A stretch of 34,909 nt of DNA, from assembly GCA_050301235.1 (NCBI GenBank), contig JBNKZD010000270.1, positions 1-34,909 on the forward strand, given 5' to 3'. Positions within the stretch are counted from its first letter, which is position 1. Every line of letters begins with the position of its first letter. This DNA is from JAFGIN01 sp050301235 (lineage in GTDB: Bacteria; Fibrobacterota; Chitinivibrionia; Chitinivibrionales; Chitinispirillaceae). Under the pieces are notes generated by a model. It ran no database searches, was not told where the DNA came from, and saw only the letters and a list, made by a program, of their open reading frames with translations. The translations under genes were made by a program, and so were the position numbers. This document shows, one piece after another, positions 1-8,267 of this stretch.

Positions 1-115
1 TTTTCCTGAAAACAATTATCGAGGGATTCAAACTTGCGATGAATTTGCAGCTATTTGGGACTTTTTAGTGAGTTCTGAACATATAAAATCCATAGCCAGA
101 CAGTTTAATTTTTGA
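1..115 (+). other. Partial ORF entering from the left edge, unidentified
   Basis: An open frame (codons starting at position 2) enters from the left edge and ends at TGA 113-115, giving about 37 residues that include CDEFAAIWDFLVSSEHIKS. I do not recognise the family. Its last third lies antisense to a stretch recognisable as the start of a degraded porin-like gene (65-205, minus). Sequence to the left of about position 77 has no similarity to the intact porin paralog. This is what an insertion or deletion junction would look like, so the frame could be the end of a mobile-element gene reading into flanking DNA. That is inference: no terminal inverted repeat or target duplication can be seen because the other end is outside the window. 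Confidence 0.25.
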
Positions 116-205
116 AAACGAACCATTGGCACTGGCTGCAGTATCCTGCGCAAATAGTCCAGATGAAAGCAATCCTGCAAACAGTAAAACGAAAGGTAAT
201 TTCAC
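65..205 (-). pseudogene. Truncated paralog of the neighbouring outer-membrane-type protein
   Basis: A 46-codon minus-strand frame starts at GTG 203-205, with AGAAGG six bases upstream, and encodes a signal peptide (PFVLLFAGLLSSGLFAQDT). It continues with KIKLSGYGFYMF and stops at TAA 65-67 after RTH. The intact gene at 369-1712 begins the same way: a signal peptide ending LFAQET, then KIKLSGFGYYMF. The two were therefore tandem paralogs, and this copy has lost everything beyond about residue 43. Similarity ends abruptly near position 77-82, consistent with an insertion or deletion at that point. A signal peptide plus 20 residues cannot form a barrel, so it is called a pseudogene. A short remnant peptide could still be translated. 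Confidence 0.7.
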
Positions 206-324
206 CTGCAACCTTCTGTACTGCTGAATGATAATCCTTGTATTAGTAAGCTTTTTTATATGAGGATCAGAATTTTATGCAACTTGTATATAAATATATA
301 TATGGGCAGGGGAGTCAAGGAGAT

Positions 325-350
325 TCACCAGGTCATTAAAAACCTGGTGA
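325..350. other. Perfect 9-bp hairpin between the two porin paralogs
   Basis: TCACCAGGT (325-333) pairs with ACCTGGTGA (342-350) around an 8-base loop, between the stop of the intact porin-like gene (369) and the start of its truncated paralog (205). The run of A at 354-363 gives the minus-strand transcript its U-tract before the stem, not after it. It is therefore not a standard intrinsic terminator on either strand. It may be a processing or mRNA 3'-end protecting structure. Confidence 0.4.
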
Positions 351-368
351 TTGAAAAAAAAAATTCAA

Positions 369-1712
369 TTACAGATTATAGCGCAACTGGATATTCCAAT
401 GCCAGTCTTTCGGTCTTTTCATTGTCTGTTCAAAGTTACCATTCTGTAAGTTACTTAACGTATAAATTGTGTGGTCATTACCAAAAATGCCCCTGACTTC
501 AAATTTTCCAACAGATTTTTTCATGTATAAAGACCACTTAAAATTATCCTTATTGATATAATTATCCCACTGATTTAAAGATACTGGTTGCCTTGCATCA
601 GTACTTTCGGTACCAAATTTACCAAACCAGTCATTAGCATAAGGGCTGTAAAACCATTCGAGCTCCAATGCTAAGACATCAAAAATTTTCCAGGTAGGAA
701 AGCTTAAGCCAACCATAAAGGGCATGCGGTGTAAGAGTGAATTTTCAGGAAATACAAGATCTCTCAACTCTGCTGAATCCGGATCCGAAGTTCTGAGAGA
801 AGCGAAGTTACTGGTATCAACTTCCAGTGAATCTTTCAACCCAAGGAAGCCAAGTTCGGCATAAATTTTAAACTGATCTTTTCCTAAGAAATCCATGCCG
901 CCGAAGAGCGGTTTCGGGTCGAAAATCGCTCGCAAGTCAATCTTGGTTCCCTTCCACTTTGCGCCCAGTGAATCCGGCATAAGCCCACAGTTTGCCTGTA
1001 AAGCATGGTGTAATGCGACTGCTCCACCGATATCAATTACTTCGGTGGGTTTATAATAGAGGCCGAATGCAGGAGTAAAATCGAAGAATGGAACATAGTT
1101 AAATTCAGAAGCGAGAATTGCTTCAAATTTGATTTTATTTTCAAGAAAACCTACTTCTGCAATACCACCTAAAACATCAGCCCAAGGGTAGTCAACTTTG
1201 TTTTGAACCGAAACAGGATGAATTGTGCTTCTGAAGAGATAGTTTCCTAATGTTTTAACCTCTGGATTAATTGTGTACGGAAGCATACCTGTTTTTATTT
1301 TGAGAGAACTGATAACAGGATTATCAAAATCCCAATGCATGATACCTGCCGCTTCAGCAAGGTATGCCTTATAGGTTCTGAAATATGAAGCTTTATTCAT
1401 TGCATTGGAACCTTTTAGCGGAAAGGAAACATAAAATTCGAGGCCTAACTTTGCGGTAAACCAATCTGTAGCATTTGATTCCAGATTGAGGTGGAGTAAA
1501 CTGACATTATTCCACAAATGCTGGAAGCTCGTAGTCGGACCTTCCCATTCGTCACCATATATGCCGCTTACGATCTGGCCGAACATGTAGTAGCCAAATC
1601 CGGACAGTTTTATTTTAGGATCTGTACCTTTGCTTTCATTTTCGGCAGTTTCCTGTGCGAATAGATTAAATGCAAGCAATCCTGCAAGAAGAAATCCATA
1701 AACCCTTTTCAT
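369..1712 (-). CDS. Outer-membrane beta-barrel (porin-like) protein
   Basis: This is a 447-residue protein with a clear signal peptide (hydrophobic core GFLLAGLLAFNLFA, cleavage after AQ). The rest is rich in alternating aromatic and polar strands, such as KIKLSGFGYYMFGQIVSG and FTAKLGLEFYVSF, and it ends in NIQLRYNL. Long strands of this kind and a terminal strand ending in a hydrophobic residue are typical of outer-membrane barrels. The substrate is unknown. Start: ATG 1710-1712 has AAGGAG eight bases upstream. It lies just downstream of a terminator that ends the glycosidase transcript (1731-1769), so it is either expressed by read-through or from a promoter overlapping that hairpin. The link to the GH116-like enzyme suggests a role in oligosaccharide uptake or cell-surface attachment, but this is inferred from position only. 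A truncated paralog follows at 65-205. Confidence 0.65.
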   Translation of the reverse strand: MKRVYGFLLAGLLAFNLFAQETAENESKGTDPKIKLSGFGYYMFGQIVSGIYGDEWEGPTTSFQHLWNNVSLLHLNLESNATDWFTAKLGLEFYVSFPLKGSNAMNKASYFRTYKAYLAEAAGIMHWDFDNPVISSLKIKTGMLPYTINPEVKTLGNYLFRSTIHPVSVQNKVDYPWADVLGGIAEVGFLENKIKFEAILASEFNYVPFFDFTPAFGLYYKPTEVIDIGGAVALHHALQANCGLMPDSLGAKWKGTKIDLRAIFDPKPLFGGMDFLGKDQFKIYAELGFLGLKDSLEVDTSNFASLRTSDPDSAELRDLVFPENSLLHRMPFMVGLSFPTWKIFDVLALELEWFYSPYANDWFGKFGTESTDARQPVSLNQWDNYINKDNFKWSLYMKKSVGKFEVRGIFGNDHTIYTLSNLQNGNFEQTMKRPKDWHWNIQLRYNL

Positions 1713-1730
1713 TTAATTAACTCCTTATTA

Positions 1731-1769
1731 AAAAAGGTTATCACCTGAGGTTTGAAGGTGATAACCTTT
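1731..1769 (-). terminator. Intrinsic terminator of the GH116-like gene
   Basis: A perfect 14-bp stem pairs 1733-1746 with 1756-1769 across a 9-base loop. On the minus strand it is followed by a run of about six T (complement of the A-run 1730-1735). It lies 12 bases after the stop codon of the glycosidase (1781) and ahead of the porin-like gene. Confidence 0.8.
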
Positions 1770-1780
1770 ATGAAAAATAA

Positions 1781-4516
1781 TTACTTGATGTATACCATTT
1801 TTGAGATCGAACCACTGCTGCAAGTAAGCCTTAAGATTGCAAAGTTTGTGGATACTTTGGCACCATTTATTGTGGTTCCATTCCACAAAATGTTGTTTAC
1901 ACCCGCTGGAACGGAGACGTTTGCTATTGTTCCAATTTGTGCACCATTCGCCTGGAACAGGTCAAGTTTGATATCTCCTGCCACTGGGACTGAGAATGTG
2001 ATTTTACTACCATGTGCAATTTGACCACTGGTGAGTGATAGAGGGATACTTGCGCGTCTGATTTTATAGTGTACAGGAAGATCCTCTGCTGGTACTGCGC
2101 CATTATATACTTTTATACGCAATCCACCATTGCTGATCTTAAGTGGTGAAGCAAGTGTAATACGGATGTTTTTTTCCAGGGCGGAACCTTCAAGTTTTAT
2201 TGTTGCCCCCTCAACGATTGCATTGCTATTATCCCTGATAAGAATTCCAGGATCCTGGACTGTTGTATTATTTTTCAAAACAATTTCTTTGACTGTTACA
2301 ACAGAGTCGAAGGTTAGATGAATAGACTGTACCCGATCTCCGGCACTGGTGGAAACTTTCTCTTCAGTATAGTTAAGCGTTCCCCAGCCGTTTGGATTAA
2401 TAACAGGTACATTTTCAAGCTTACCATTCATCGATGTAGGTATTACAGGTCTGATCCAGACACGATTATTTGCATTATCGACAAGCATTCCAGAAAACTG
2501 CAGGAGTGAACGCCAGACAGTAGGTGCTGTACCGTAGCTCTGGTATTCGGAATTAACACTCCAGAGGTCTTGCCAGTAAGCAAAGGCCGGTTTTTCTGCG
2601 TGATAAAATTCATAATCCCATTTGTGAACATCAAGTGCTTTGTCTGGTTGCCCAATTGCGGTAAGTGCACCACCAAAATGGTCAAACTGGTAGAAATGCC
2701 ATAGTCCAAGTCTGGATTTACCTGTAAGAATACTGTATTTGTTCCAGAGGTTCAGGCATCCTTTCACAATGTATTGCGAGTCGACATTTGCCGGAAAACC
2801 GAAATATCGGGCCCAGCTGTAACCAGCAACATCACCTTCTGGATGGTTATCGTTACCAGCGTTTCCAAAATTGGAAAGACTTGCATAGGTAGTAGCAAAT
2901 TCTGCACGGGCTTTTGTGTACCTGTCTGAATATTTTGCAACAGCCTCATCATCACCGAGCCATTTTCCCATTTCTGCAATTGCATACCAGGCGGTTAATG
3001 AAACTGCACTTGGATAGGTCCAGTTCTGTGCGGCTTCAGAATCGTACGTACTCATACTTCTTCTCGGTATGGTTTGTCCTGGCGAACAGAAACGAATTAT
3101 GCGATCTCCAGAGTTCTTAATATATGGCCAGTATTTCTTAAGTGAATCTTTGTCACCTGTGGCCAGCATAAGTTCATAGCCCTTGAAAATGAACATACAA
3201 TTCAGATCCATCCAGTCAGTTGTATTTGGTTGAAAAGAGTAATCAGCATGAGTTGAATTCTCCCATGGGTAGAGGAACCGGTTAACATCAGAATTGTTAT
3301 ATGACCAGGTACTCAAACTGGTTGTACCATTAAAATCGTGGTGAACCTGCCCTAATAAATCTCCTTCAGACTCTTTATGTGATGAACGAGCCCAGAATTG
3401 AAGTTCTCGCCACTGGTTTTGTGGCCAGTTAAAAGCATAAAATACTGCTGCGTGCTCATTCTGATCTATTGTACCTATGATCGCATACTGTCCTTCCCAG
3501 TATCCGCTTCGTCCATCTTTTGCTGCTACTGAATTATGGATAAGAGGGTATAAGTTATTAAGGAGACGTTCTTTATACCATTCAGGGAAGTTAGATGCCA
3601 TGGTTCTTTTAACAATACCTGTGGCGCCAGAACGAATTATTTCGTAGTTTTCCATTCCATAGGTTGCAACCTCTTTTGCACCATCAGGATAATAATTATG
3701 ATAAAAGTGATCTTCCTCGCCCGGTTTCAGGTTGTTTGCCGGTGTGAGTACCCAACGACTCCACCAGGATATCACAAATCTGAAACGAGTAGAGCCTCCT
3801 GCCGGGATAACACATTTTGCAGCAACAAGATTTCCTTCACCTTCGGTCAGAGTACCATTTGTGGTGAATGAACCCTTTGCACCGGATGAAAATGTTGCAG
3901 AACCGTCATCACATCCAGCCATCATGTATCCGGATCCTTTGGTTTTATCACCATCCCATGAAATTGCTTTGGTACCATCTGATTTTCCTTGATCCGCTCC
4001 TCCAAGAAGATTTTTTCCTGCTGCTGTCACATTGGAGAATTCCAGAGCAACTGCAACCTCGCAACTTGTAGAATTAGAATTTTTAGCATACACATCAAAA
4101 AAGGCCATTGGAGAATGAACCATCTTATCGTATGCCAACCCTGAAACGATTGGTCCAAATGATGTGTCGATAAAGGTTACACCACCAACCGCAGGAAACT
4201 TGGCTGAATAGACCGGGAGCACTCCTTGTTCATCATTTGTTGTCGCATTTTCCTGCTTGGAAACTGTTTCACCATTTTTTACATAAAAATGTAAACCGCA
4301 TGATTTCGATTGGTGATTAGCAAACTCACTCTCATTCAGTGATGCGGCTGGCATTACCTTTGTAACAGCTGCGATTTTTCCAGTTCTTGCGTTAAATATC
4401 ACGTAACCTGTACCAATACCTCCAAGTGGCGCTCCCATAGTACCAGTAAGAGCCCAAATATCCGTTGAGCAAAAAAATGCTACAATAATTAGCATTCTGA
4501 ATAATTGAAGAACCAT
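1781..4516 (-). CDS. Secreted GH116-like (DUF608-type) six-hairpin glycosidase
   Basis: The 911-residue protein has a signal peptide (FRMLIIVAFFCSTDIWA) followed at once by GAPLGGIGTG, the hallmark opening of the GH116 N-terminal beta domain. The first 300 residues fit that domain and the middle fits the alpha/alpha-barrel catalytic domain: a TTDWMDLN segment near 432-439, STYDSEAAQNW near 489-499, and a long helical region to about 700. The last 85 residues (SLTSGQIAHGSKITFSV onward) form a FlgD-like Ig tail often used in export or anchoring. GH116 enzymes are retaining beta-glucosidases or beta-xylosidases. With xylBA next door a xylan-derived substrate is plausible but not shown. Start: an upstream ATG at 4555 exists, but GGGAGG sits four bases before ATG 4514-4516 and only the shorter form begins with the signal peptide. 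The usual nucleophile segment looks altered (see findings). Confidence 0.75.
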   Translation of the reverse strand: MVLQLFRMLIIVAFFCSTDIWALTGTMGAPLGGIGTGYVIFNARTGKIAAVTKVMPAASLNESEFANHQSKSCGLHFYVKNGETVSKQENATTNDEQGVLPVYSAKFPAVGGVTFIDTSFGPIVSGLAYDKMVHSPMAFFDVYAKNSNSTSCEVAVALEFSNVTAAGKNLLGGADQGKSDGTKAISWDGDKTKGSGYMMAGCDDGSATFSSGAKGSFTTNGTLTEGEGNLVAAKCVIPAGGSTRFRFVISWWSRWVLTPANNLKPGEEDHFYHNYYPDGAKEVATYGMENYEIIRSGATGIVKRTMASNFPEWYKERLLNNLYPLIHNSVAAKDGRSGYWEGQYAIIGTIDQNEHAAVFYAFNWPQNQWRELQFWARSSHKESEGDLLGQVHHDFNGTTSLSTWSYNNSDVNRFLYPWENSTHADYSFQPNTTDWMDLNCMFIFKGYELMLATGDKDSLKKYWPYIKNSGDRIIRFCSPGQTIPRRSMSTYDSEAAQNWTYPSAVSLTAWYAIAEMGKWLGDDEAVAKYSDRYTKARAEFATTYASLSNFGNAGNDNHPEGDVAGYSWARYFGFPANVDSQYIVKGCLNLWNKYSILTGKSRLGLWHFYQFDHFGGALTAIGQPDKALDVHKWDYEFYHAEKPAFAYWQDLWSVNSEYQSYGTAPTVWRSLLQFSGMLVDNANNRVWIRPVIPTSMNGKLENVPVINPNGWGTLNYTEEKVSTSAGDRVQSIHLTFDSVVTVKEIVLKNNTTVQDPGILIRDNSNAIVEGATIKLEGSALEKNIRITLASPLKISNGGLRIKVYNGAVPAEDLPVHYKIRRASIPLSLTSGQIAHGSKITFSVPVAGDIKLDLFQANGAQIGTIANVSVPAGVNNILWNGTTINGAKVSTNFAILRLTCSSGSISKMVYIK

Positions 4517-5138
4517 GTCTCCTCCCTTTTTTTGTTTATTGTTATTTTTATTCATTTTAAGCGTTGAAATTAAGTTTTAGCGTTGAATCATATAAATTTG
4601 AACTGTCACTATTTGTAGCTCAAATTTACCAATATCGCTGAATAACGTAACAAGTTTATTTCTTTTGATATAATTAACCTGATAAGCAAACTATCTAAAT
4701 ATATCTACTTCTTCTTCGAACCGCTATAAATTATTTATTACTTATAGAAGTCTACATTGCTAAAATTTTTAAAATTCCGGTATCTCTTCAAATAAAAATT
4801 GCTATGCTTTGTAAGATATGAAATCTAATCAAACCAGACAATATTTAATGATTTATCTGATTTTGATAGCGATATATTAATGTATCATCTAACCTTATAT
4901 TACCGTTTGTTTTGCTGTACCGTGTAAATTTTTGCTGATAGTATGAATTCAAGATTACTTCACAAAAAAAAGGCCTGAAAAGTAAATGCTTCATTTCAGG
5001 CCTTAAATAATATTATGATTGTAAGCTCAATAACCAAGCTACGTACATCTGATCAAAGAGTTTGTGTTTGTTTATGTACAAGCTGAAGGATGCACTATGA
5101 AATTCCTTTCAGCTTATACTTATATATCAATACAAAAA
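4517..5138. other. AT-rich intergenic region upstream of the GH116-like gene
   Basis: This gap between xylA and the glycosidase gene carries no supportable ORF. It contains the xylA terminator (4963-5004) and, between that and the xylA stop, an imperfect hairpin (5080-5090 with 5104-5115). Two direct copies of AGCGTTGAA lie at 4560-4568 and 4579-4587, 19 bases apart, in the presumed leader of the glycosidase gene. They could be a regulator site. No promoter stands out with confidence. The rest, 4590-4960, is AT-rich without evident structure. Confidence 0.5.
4963..5004 (-). terminator. Intrinsic terminator of the xylBA unit
   Basis: The 11-bp stem AAGGCCTGAAA (4970-4980) pairs with TTTCAGGCCTT (4994-5004). 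On the minus strand it is followed by a run of eight T. It lies 135 bases beyond the xylA stop codon and closes the xylose operon. Confidence 0.85.
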
Positions 5139-6467
5139 TCAGATATACAAATTGATCATCTGTTCATACAATTCCTGTTTACCGCTAATCTGAGCTGGCT
5201 CACCAAGTTTGATTGCGATTTCGCGCAGGTCTTCTAATTTTAATTCGCCTTTTTCATATTTAGCGCCATCTCCGCTATCAAAAGAAGCATAACGTTCAGC
5301 TCTCATTTTCTTATAATCAGATTCTTTCAACATTTTTTCTGCAATTAATAATGAACGGGCAAATACATCCATTCCTGCAATGTGAGCAATGAAGATGTCA
5401 TCGAGATCGGTTGAATTTCTTCTGACTTTTGCATCAAAGTTAACACCGCCGACTCCAAATCCACCAGCTTCTGCGATTACTAACATTGTTTCAACCATTT
5501 CGTAAAGATTAATCGGGAATTGGTCTGTATCCCAGCCGTTCTGATAATCACCACGGTTAGCATCAATACTTCCGAACATGCCAGCATCAACTGCACACTG
5601 AATTTCATGCTGGAATGTGTGCTGAGCTAATGTTGCGTGGTTTACTTCGATGTTAAGTTTGAAATCTTTTTCCAAACCAAATTGACGTAAGAAACCAATT
5701 ACTGTTTCTGTATCAAAATCGTATTGATGTTTGGATGGTTCCATTGGTTTTGGTTCAATCAGGAAATATCCTTTGAACCCTTGAGCGCGTGCATAATCGC
5801 GTGCAAGTGTTAAGAATTTTCCCATGTGTTCTTTTTCGCGTTTCATGTTTGTGTTTAATAAGGATTGGTACCCTTCACGACCACCCCAGAAAACGTAATT
5901 AGAACCGCCGAGTTCGATTGTTGCATCGAGAGCTCTTTTAACTTGTGTAGCAGCTTGTGCTAATACTGCAAAATTTGGATTTGTAGAAGCGCCATTCATG
6001 TAACGTGGATTTGAAAATACATTTGCAGTACCCCACAATAATTTTACGCCGCTGGCAGCTTGTTTTTCTTTTGCGTAATCAACAATTGCCTGCATTCTTT
6101 TATCAGATTCCTGAATTGAATCGCCTTCTTCAACAATATCAAAATCGTGGAAGCAGTAGAAAGGAATTCCAATTTTTGTGATGAATTCAAAAGCAGCATC
6201 CATCTTAGCTTTACCTCTTGCAATTGCATCGCTGCCATCTTTCCAGGGACGGGTAACTGAACCCGGACCAAATGGATCTCCGCCTTCGCCGCAGAATGTA
6301 TGCCAGTAAGCTACAGCAAAGCGCATATATTCTTTCATCGTTTTTCCAAAAACAATTTTGCTTTCGTCATACCATTTGAAAGCAAGAGGATTTTTTGAAT
6401 CTCTGCCTTCATATTTAATCTTACCAACACCTTTAAAGTATTCTTTGTTTCCAACTAAGTAATCCAT
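5139..6467 (-). CDS. xylA: Xylose isomerase
   Basis: XylA converts D-xylose to D-xylulose in the cytoplasm, the first step of the isomerase pathway. The 442-residue length is normal for the class II form. Visible active-site elements include H107 in FHDFD, FWGGREGY near 194-200, the metal ligand E238 in LIEPKPMEPSKHQYD, E274 in NIEVNHA, and the cluster D302-D307 in SIDANRGD with DTD shortly after. All expected catalytic and metal residues appear present. Start: ATG 6465-6467 is preceded by AAGGAG with a 7-base spacer, a much better ribosome site than that of xylB. It follows xylB by 103 bases on the same strand and ends in a strong terminator, so the two genes form one catabolic unit. Confidence 0.97.
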   Translation of the reverse strand: MDYLVGNKEYFKGVGKIKYEGRDSKNPLAFKWYDESKIVFGKTMKEYMRFAVAYWHTFCGEGGDPFGPGSVTRPWKDGSDAIARGKAKMDAAFEFITKIGIPFYCFHDFDIVEEGDSIQESDKRMQAIVDYAKEKQAASGVKLLWGTANVFSNPRYMNGASTNPNFAVLAQAATQVKRALDATIELGGSNYVFWGGREGYQSLLNTNMKREKEHMGKFLTLARDYARAQGFKGYFLIEPKPMEPSKHQYDFDTETVIGFLRQFGLEKDFKLNIEVNHATLAQHTFQHEIQCAVDAGMFGSIDANRGDYQNGWDTDQFPINLYEMVETMLVIAEAGGFGVGGVNFDAKVRRNSTDLDDIFIAHIAGMDVFARSLLIAEKMLKESDYKKMRAERYASFDSGDGAKYEKGELKLEDLREIAIKLGEPAQISGKQELYEQMINLYI

Positions 6468-6570
6468 CCTATAGCTCCTTTTATAATTGTAAAAATTGTA
6501 TTTGTTCTCTTGATCTTCTTCTGGAATTATATATTCAGTTAAATATTCCTGTAGTGTTTTTTATTACCTG

Positions 6571-8100
6571 TTACTGTTTTGATTTTGCAATTTCAACCTG
6601 ATGGTTACAAATCGCTTTCCAGTGTGAATATGCATCGTTGTATTGAGCAGAAAGTGCTTTATTCGGTTCAATATGCTTAACAACGGAAAGACTTGCGAAT
6701 GCATCCCTCGGATCCTTATATATTCCGGCTCCTATACCTGCACCGCGCGCTGCACCTTGTGCACCATCTGTATTGTAAAGTTCAATCGTGTTACCTGCAA
6801 CAGTTGCAAGTGCTTCAGAAAACAGGGCACTTCTGAACATATTGGCATTGCCGGCACGAATGATGCTGTTTTTAAGTCCCATTGATCTCATAATGTCGAT
6901 GCCATTCATCAGTGCAAACACAATTCCTTCCTGCGCCGCCCTTAGAAGATGTGATCTGTTATGACGGGTAAGATCAAGGCCGTGGACTGATGCATTGACC
7001 AGAAGATTGCCAAGGGTTCTCTCCGCACCGTTTCCATACGGAAGAATCTGCAGACCTTCACTACCGACAGGTGCCATAGTTGCTTCTTTATCCATTGCAG
7101 CATACGAAATTGGATTCTCACTCCAGCTGCCAAGAAGTGTTTTTATCCAGCGGTTTAGAATTCCCGTGCCGTTAACACAAAGCAATATTCCAAGTCTTTG
7201 TGCATCTTTTGTACTGTTCACATGAAGAAATGTGTTAACTCGTCCGGCAACATCGTAGGATGTTTTGTCGGTTACTCCATATACAACACCTGAAGTACCT
7301 GCGGTTGCAGCAATTTCGCCAGGCTGAAGAACATTGAGAGATAAGGCATTATTGGGCTGATCACCAGCTCTGTAGGAAACCGGGATACCTTCTTTGAGTC
7401 CAAGCAGTGCTGCAGCACCCGATGAAAGTGTTCCCTGTACACCAAAAGTAGGAACTATTTCGGGGATGAGTTCAGGATTGATTTCATAATGATCAAGCAG
7501 GAAATCAGCAGCTTTACTTTCTTTGAAATTCCAGAGAATCCCTTCAGAAAGTCCCGATGCTGTAGTTGATGCAGTACCGGTGAGCATCAGTGCTACATAG
7601 TCGCCAGGAAGCATGAAATATTTAACTTTTGAATAAAGATCTTTCCGGTTTTCAATGACCCATTTAAGCTTTGAAGCAGTAAAATTTCCTGGTGGATTGA
7701 GAAGATTTTCCATGCATCTGCTTTCACCCAGTTCATTGAAAGCATTTCGTCCGATTTCCACCGCACGACTGTCACACCATATTATAGAATTATGAAGCGG
7801 TTGCAATACTTTATCCAGAATTACCAGGCCGTGCATCTGATAAGAAATACCAATTGCTTGAATATCATGCATATTAATTTTTGCAGAAGAACGCAGCTGC
7901 GAAGTGGCTGATTGAACATGGGTCCACCATGTATCGGGATGTTGTTCTGCCCACCCTGCCTGTGTGGCTATAATTTCAAGTTCTGTTGAATCCGGCGAAG
8001 TTGCGGATGCGATCATTCTCCCGGTTGCAACTTCTATAATTGCTGCCTTAACAGAAGAACTGCCGATATCATACCCCAGCAAGTATCCTTCGGTACCCAT
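6571..8100 (-). CDS. xylB: Xylulokinase (FGGY family)
   Basis: XylB phosphorylates D-xylulose to xylulose 5-phosphate for entry into the pentose phosphate pathway. The 509-residue protein shows the FGGY N-terminal phosphate loop YDIGSSSVKAAI (from about residue 10) and an MHGLVILD segment near 94. It also has the catalytic Asp region YRAGDQPNNALSLNVL, the ATP-domain motif ATAGTSGVVYGVT, and the C-terminal GAARGAGIGAG. Xylulokinase is chosen over other FGGY kinases because xylA follows directly. The start at ATG 8098-8100 is forced by the conserved N-terminus, but no good Shine-Dalgarno is seen. Instead TATAAT sits immediately before the ATG, so the message may be nearly leaderless or weakly translated. 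Divergent to the regulator at 8268-9830. Confidence 0.93.
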   Translation of the reverse strand: MGTEGYLLGYDIGSSSVKAAIIEVATGRMIASATSPDSTELEIIATQAGWAEQHPDTWWTHVQSATSQLRSSAKINMHDIQAIGISYQMHGLVILDKVLQPLHNSIIWCDSRAVEIGRNAFNELGESRCMENLLNPPGNFTASKLKWVIENRKDLYSKVKYFMLPGDYVALMLTGTASTTASGLSEGILWNFKESKAADFLLDHYEINPELIPEIVPTFGVQGTLSSGAAALLGLKEGIPVSYRAGDQPNNALSLNVLQPGEIAATAGTSGVVYGVTDKTSYDVAGRVNTFLHVNSTKDAQRLGILLCVNGTGILNRWIKTLLGSWSENPISYAAMDKEATMAPVGSEGLQILPYGNGAERTLGNLLVNASVHGLDLTRHNRSHLLRAAQEGIVFALMNGIDIMRSMGLKNSIIRAGNANMFRSALFSEALATVAGNTIELYNTDGAQGAARGAGIGAGIYKDPRDAFASLSVVKHIEPNKALSAQYNDAYSHWKAICNHQVEIAKSKQ

Positions 8101-8180
8101 ATTATAATACGCTCAACTTTCAGGTGCGAAAATGACACCATGGTTAAAGTGTGATTTCAATACTATTTATGCACTAAAAA

Positions 8181-8235
8181 TATACAATAAAAATTTTTGT
8201 ATACAGTTCTATGTATTAATATAATTTTGTATATA
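8181..8235. promoter_or_regulatory. Probable operator in the divergent xylB/regulator intergenic region
   Basis: TATACAA (8181-8187) and TTGTATA (8197-8203) form an inverted repeat centred at 8192. The palindrome TGTATACA lies at 8198-8205, and a further TTGTATA begins at 8227, 30 bases (about three helical turns) after the one at 8197. AraR of Bacillus, a GntR/LacI hybrid like the neighbouring regulator, is known to bind TTGTAC/GTACAA-type palindromes, so these are good candidate half-sites. The surrounding DNA is very AT-rich, so chance similarity cannot be excluded. Confidence 0.5.
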
Positions 8236-8267
8236 GATATAAATTTATATCAAAACAGGGAGTGATG

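Noticed and set aside
325..350. Hairpin as an intrinsic terminator for the porin-like gene
   Set aside because: The U-tract precedes the stem on the minus strand and an A-run follows it on the plus strand, so neither strand has terminator geometry.
260..496. Small plus-strand frame near the left edge
   Set aside because: Overlaps the end of the porin-like gene on the other strand, no ribosome site and low-complexity translation.
4556..5138. Possible small RNA or tRNA in the intergenic gap
   Set aside because: Apart from the terminator and one imperfect hairpin I found no cloverleaf or conserved structure.
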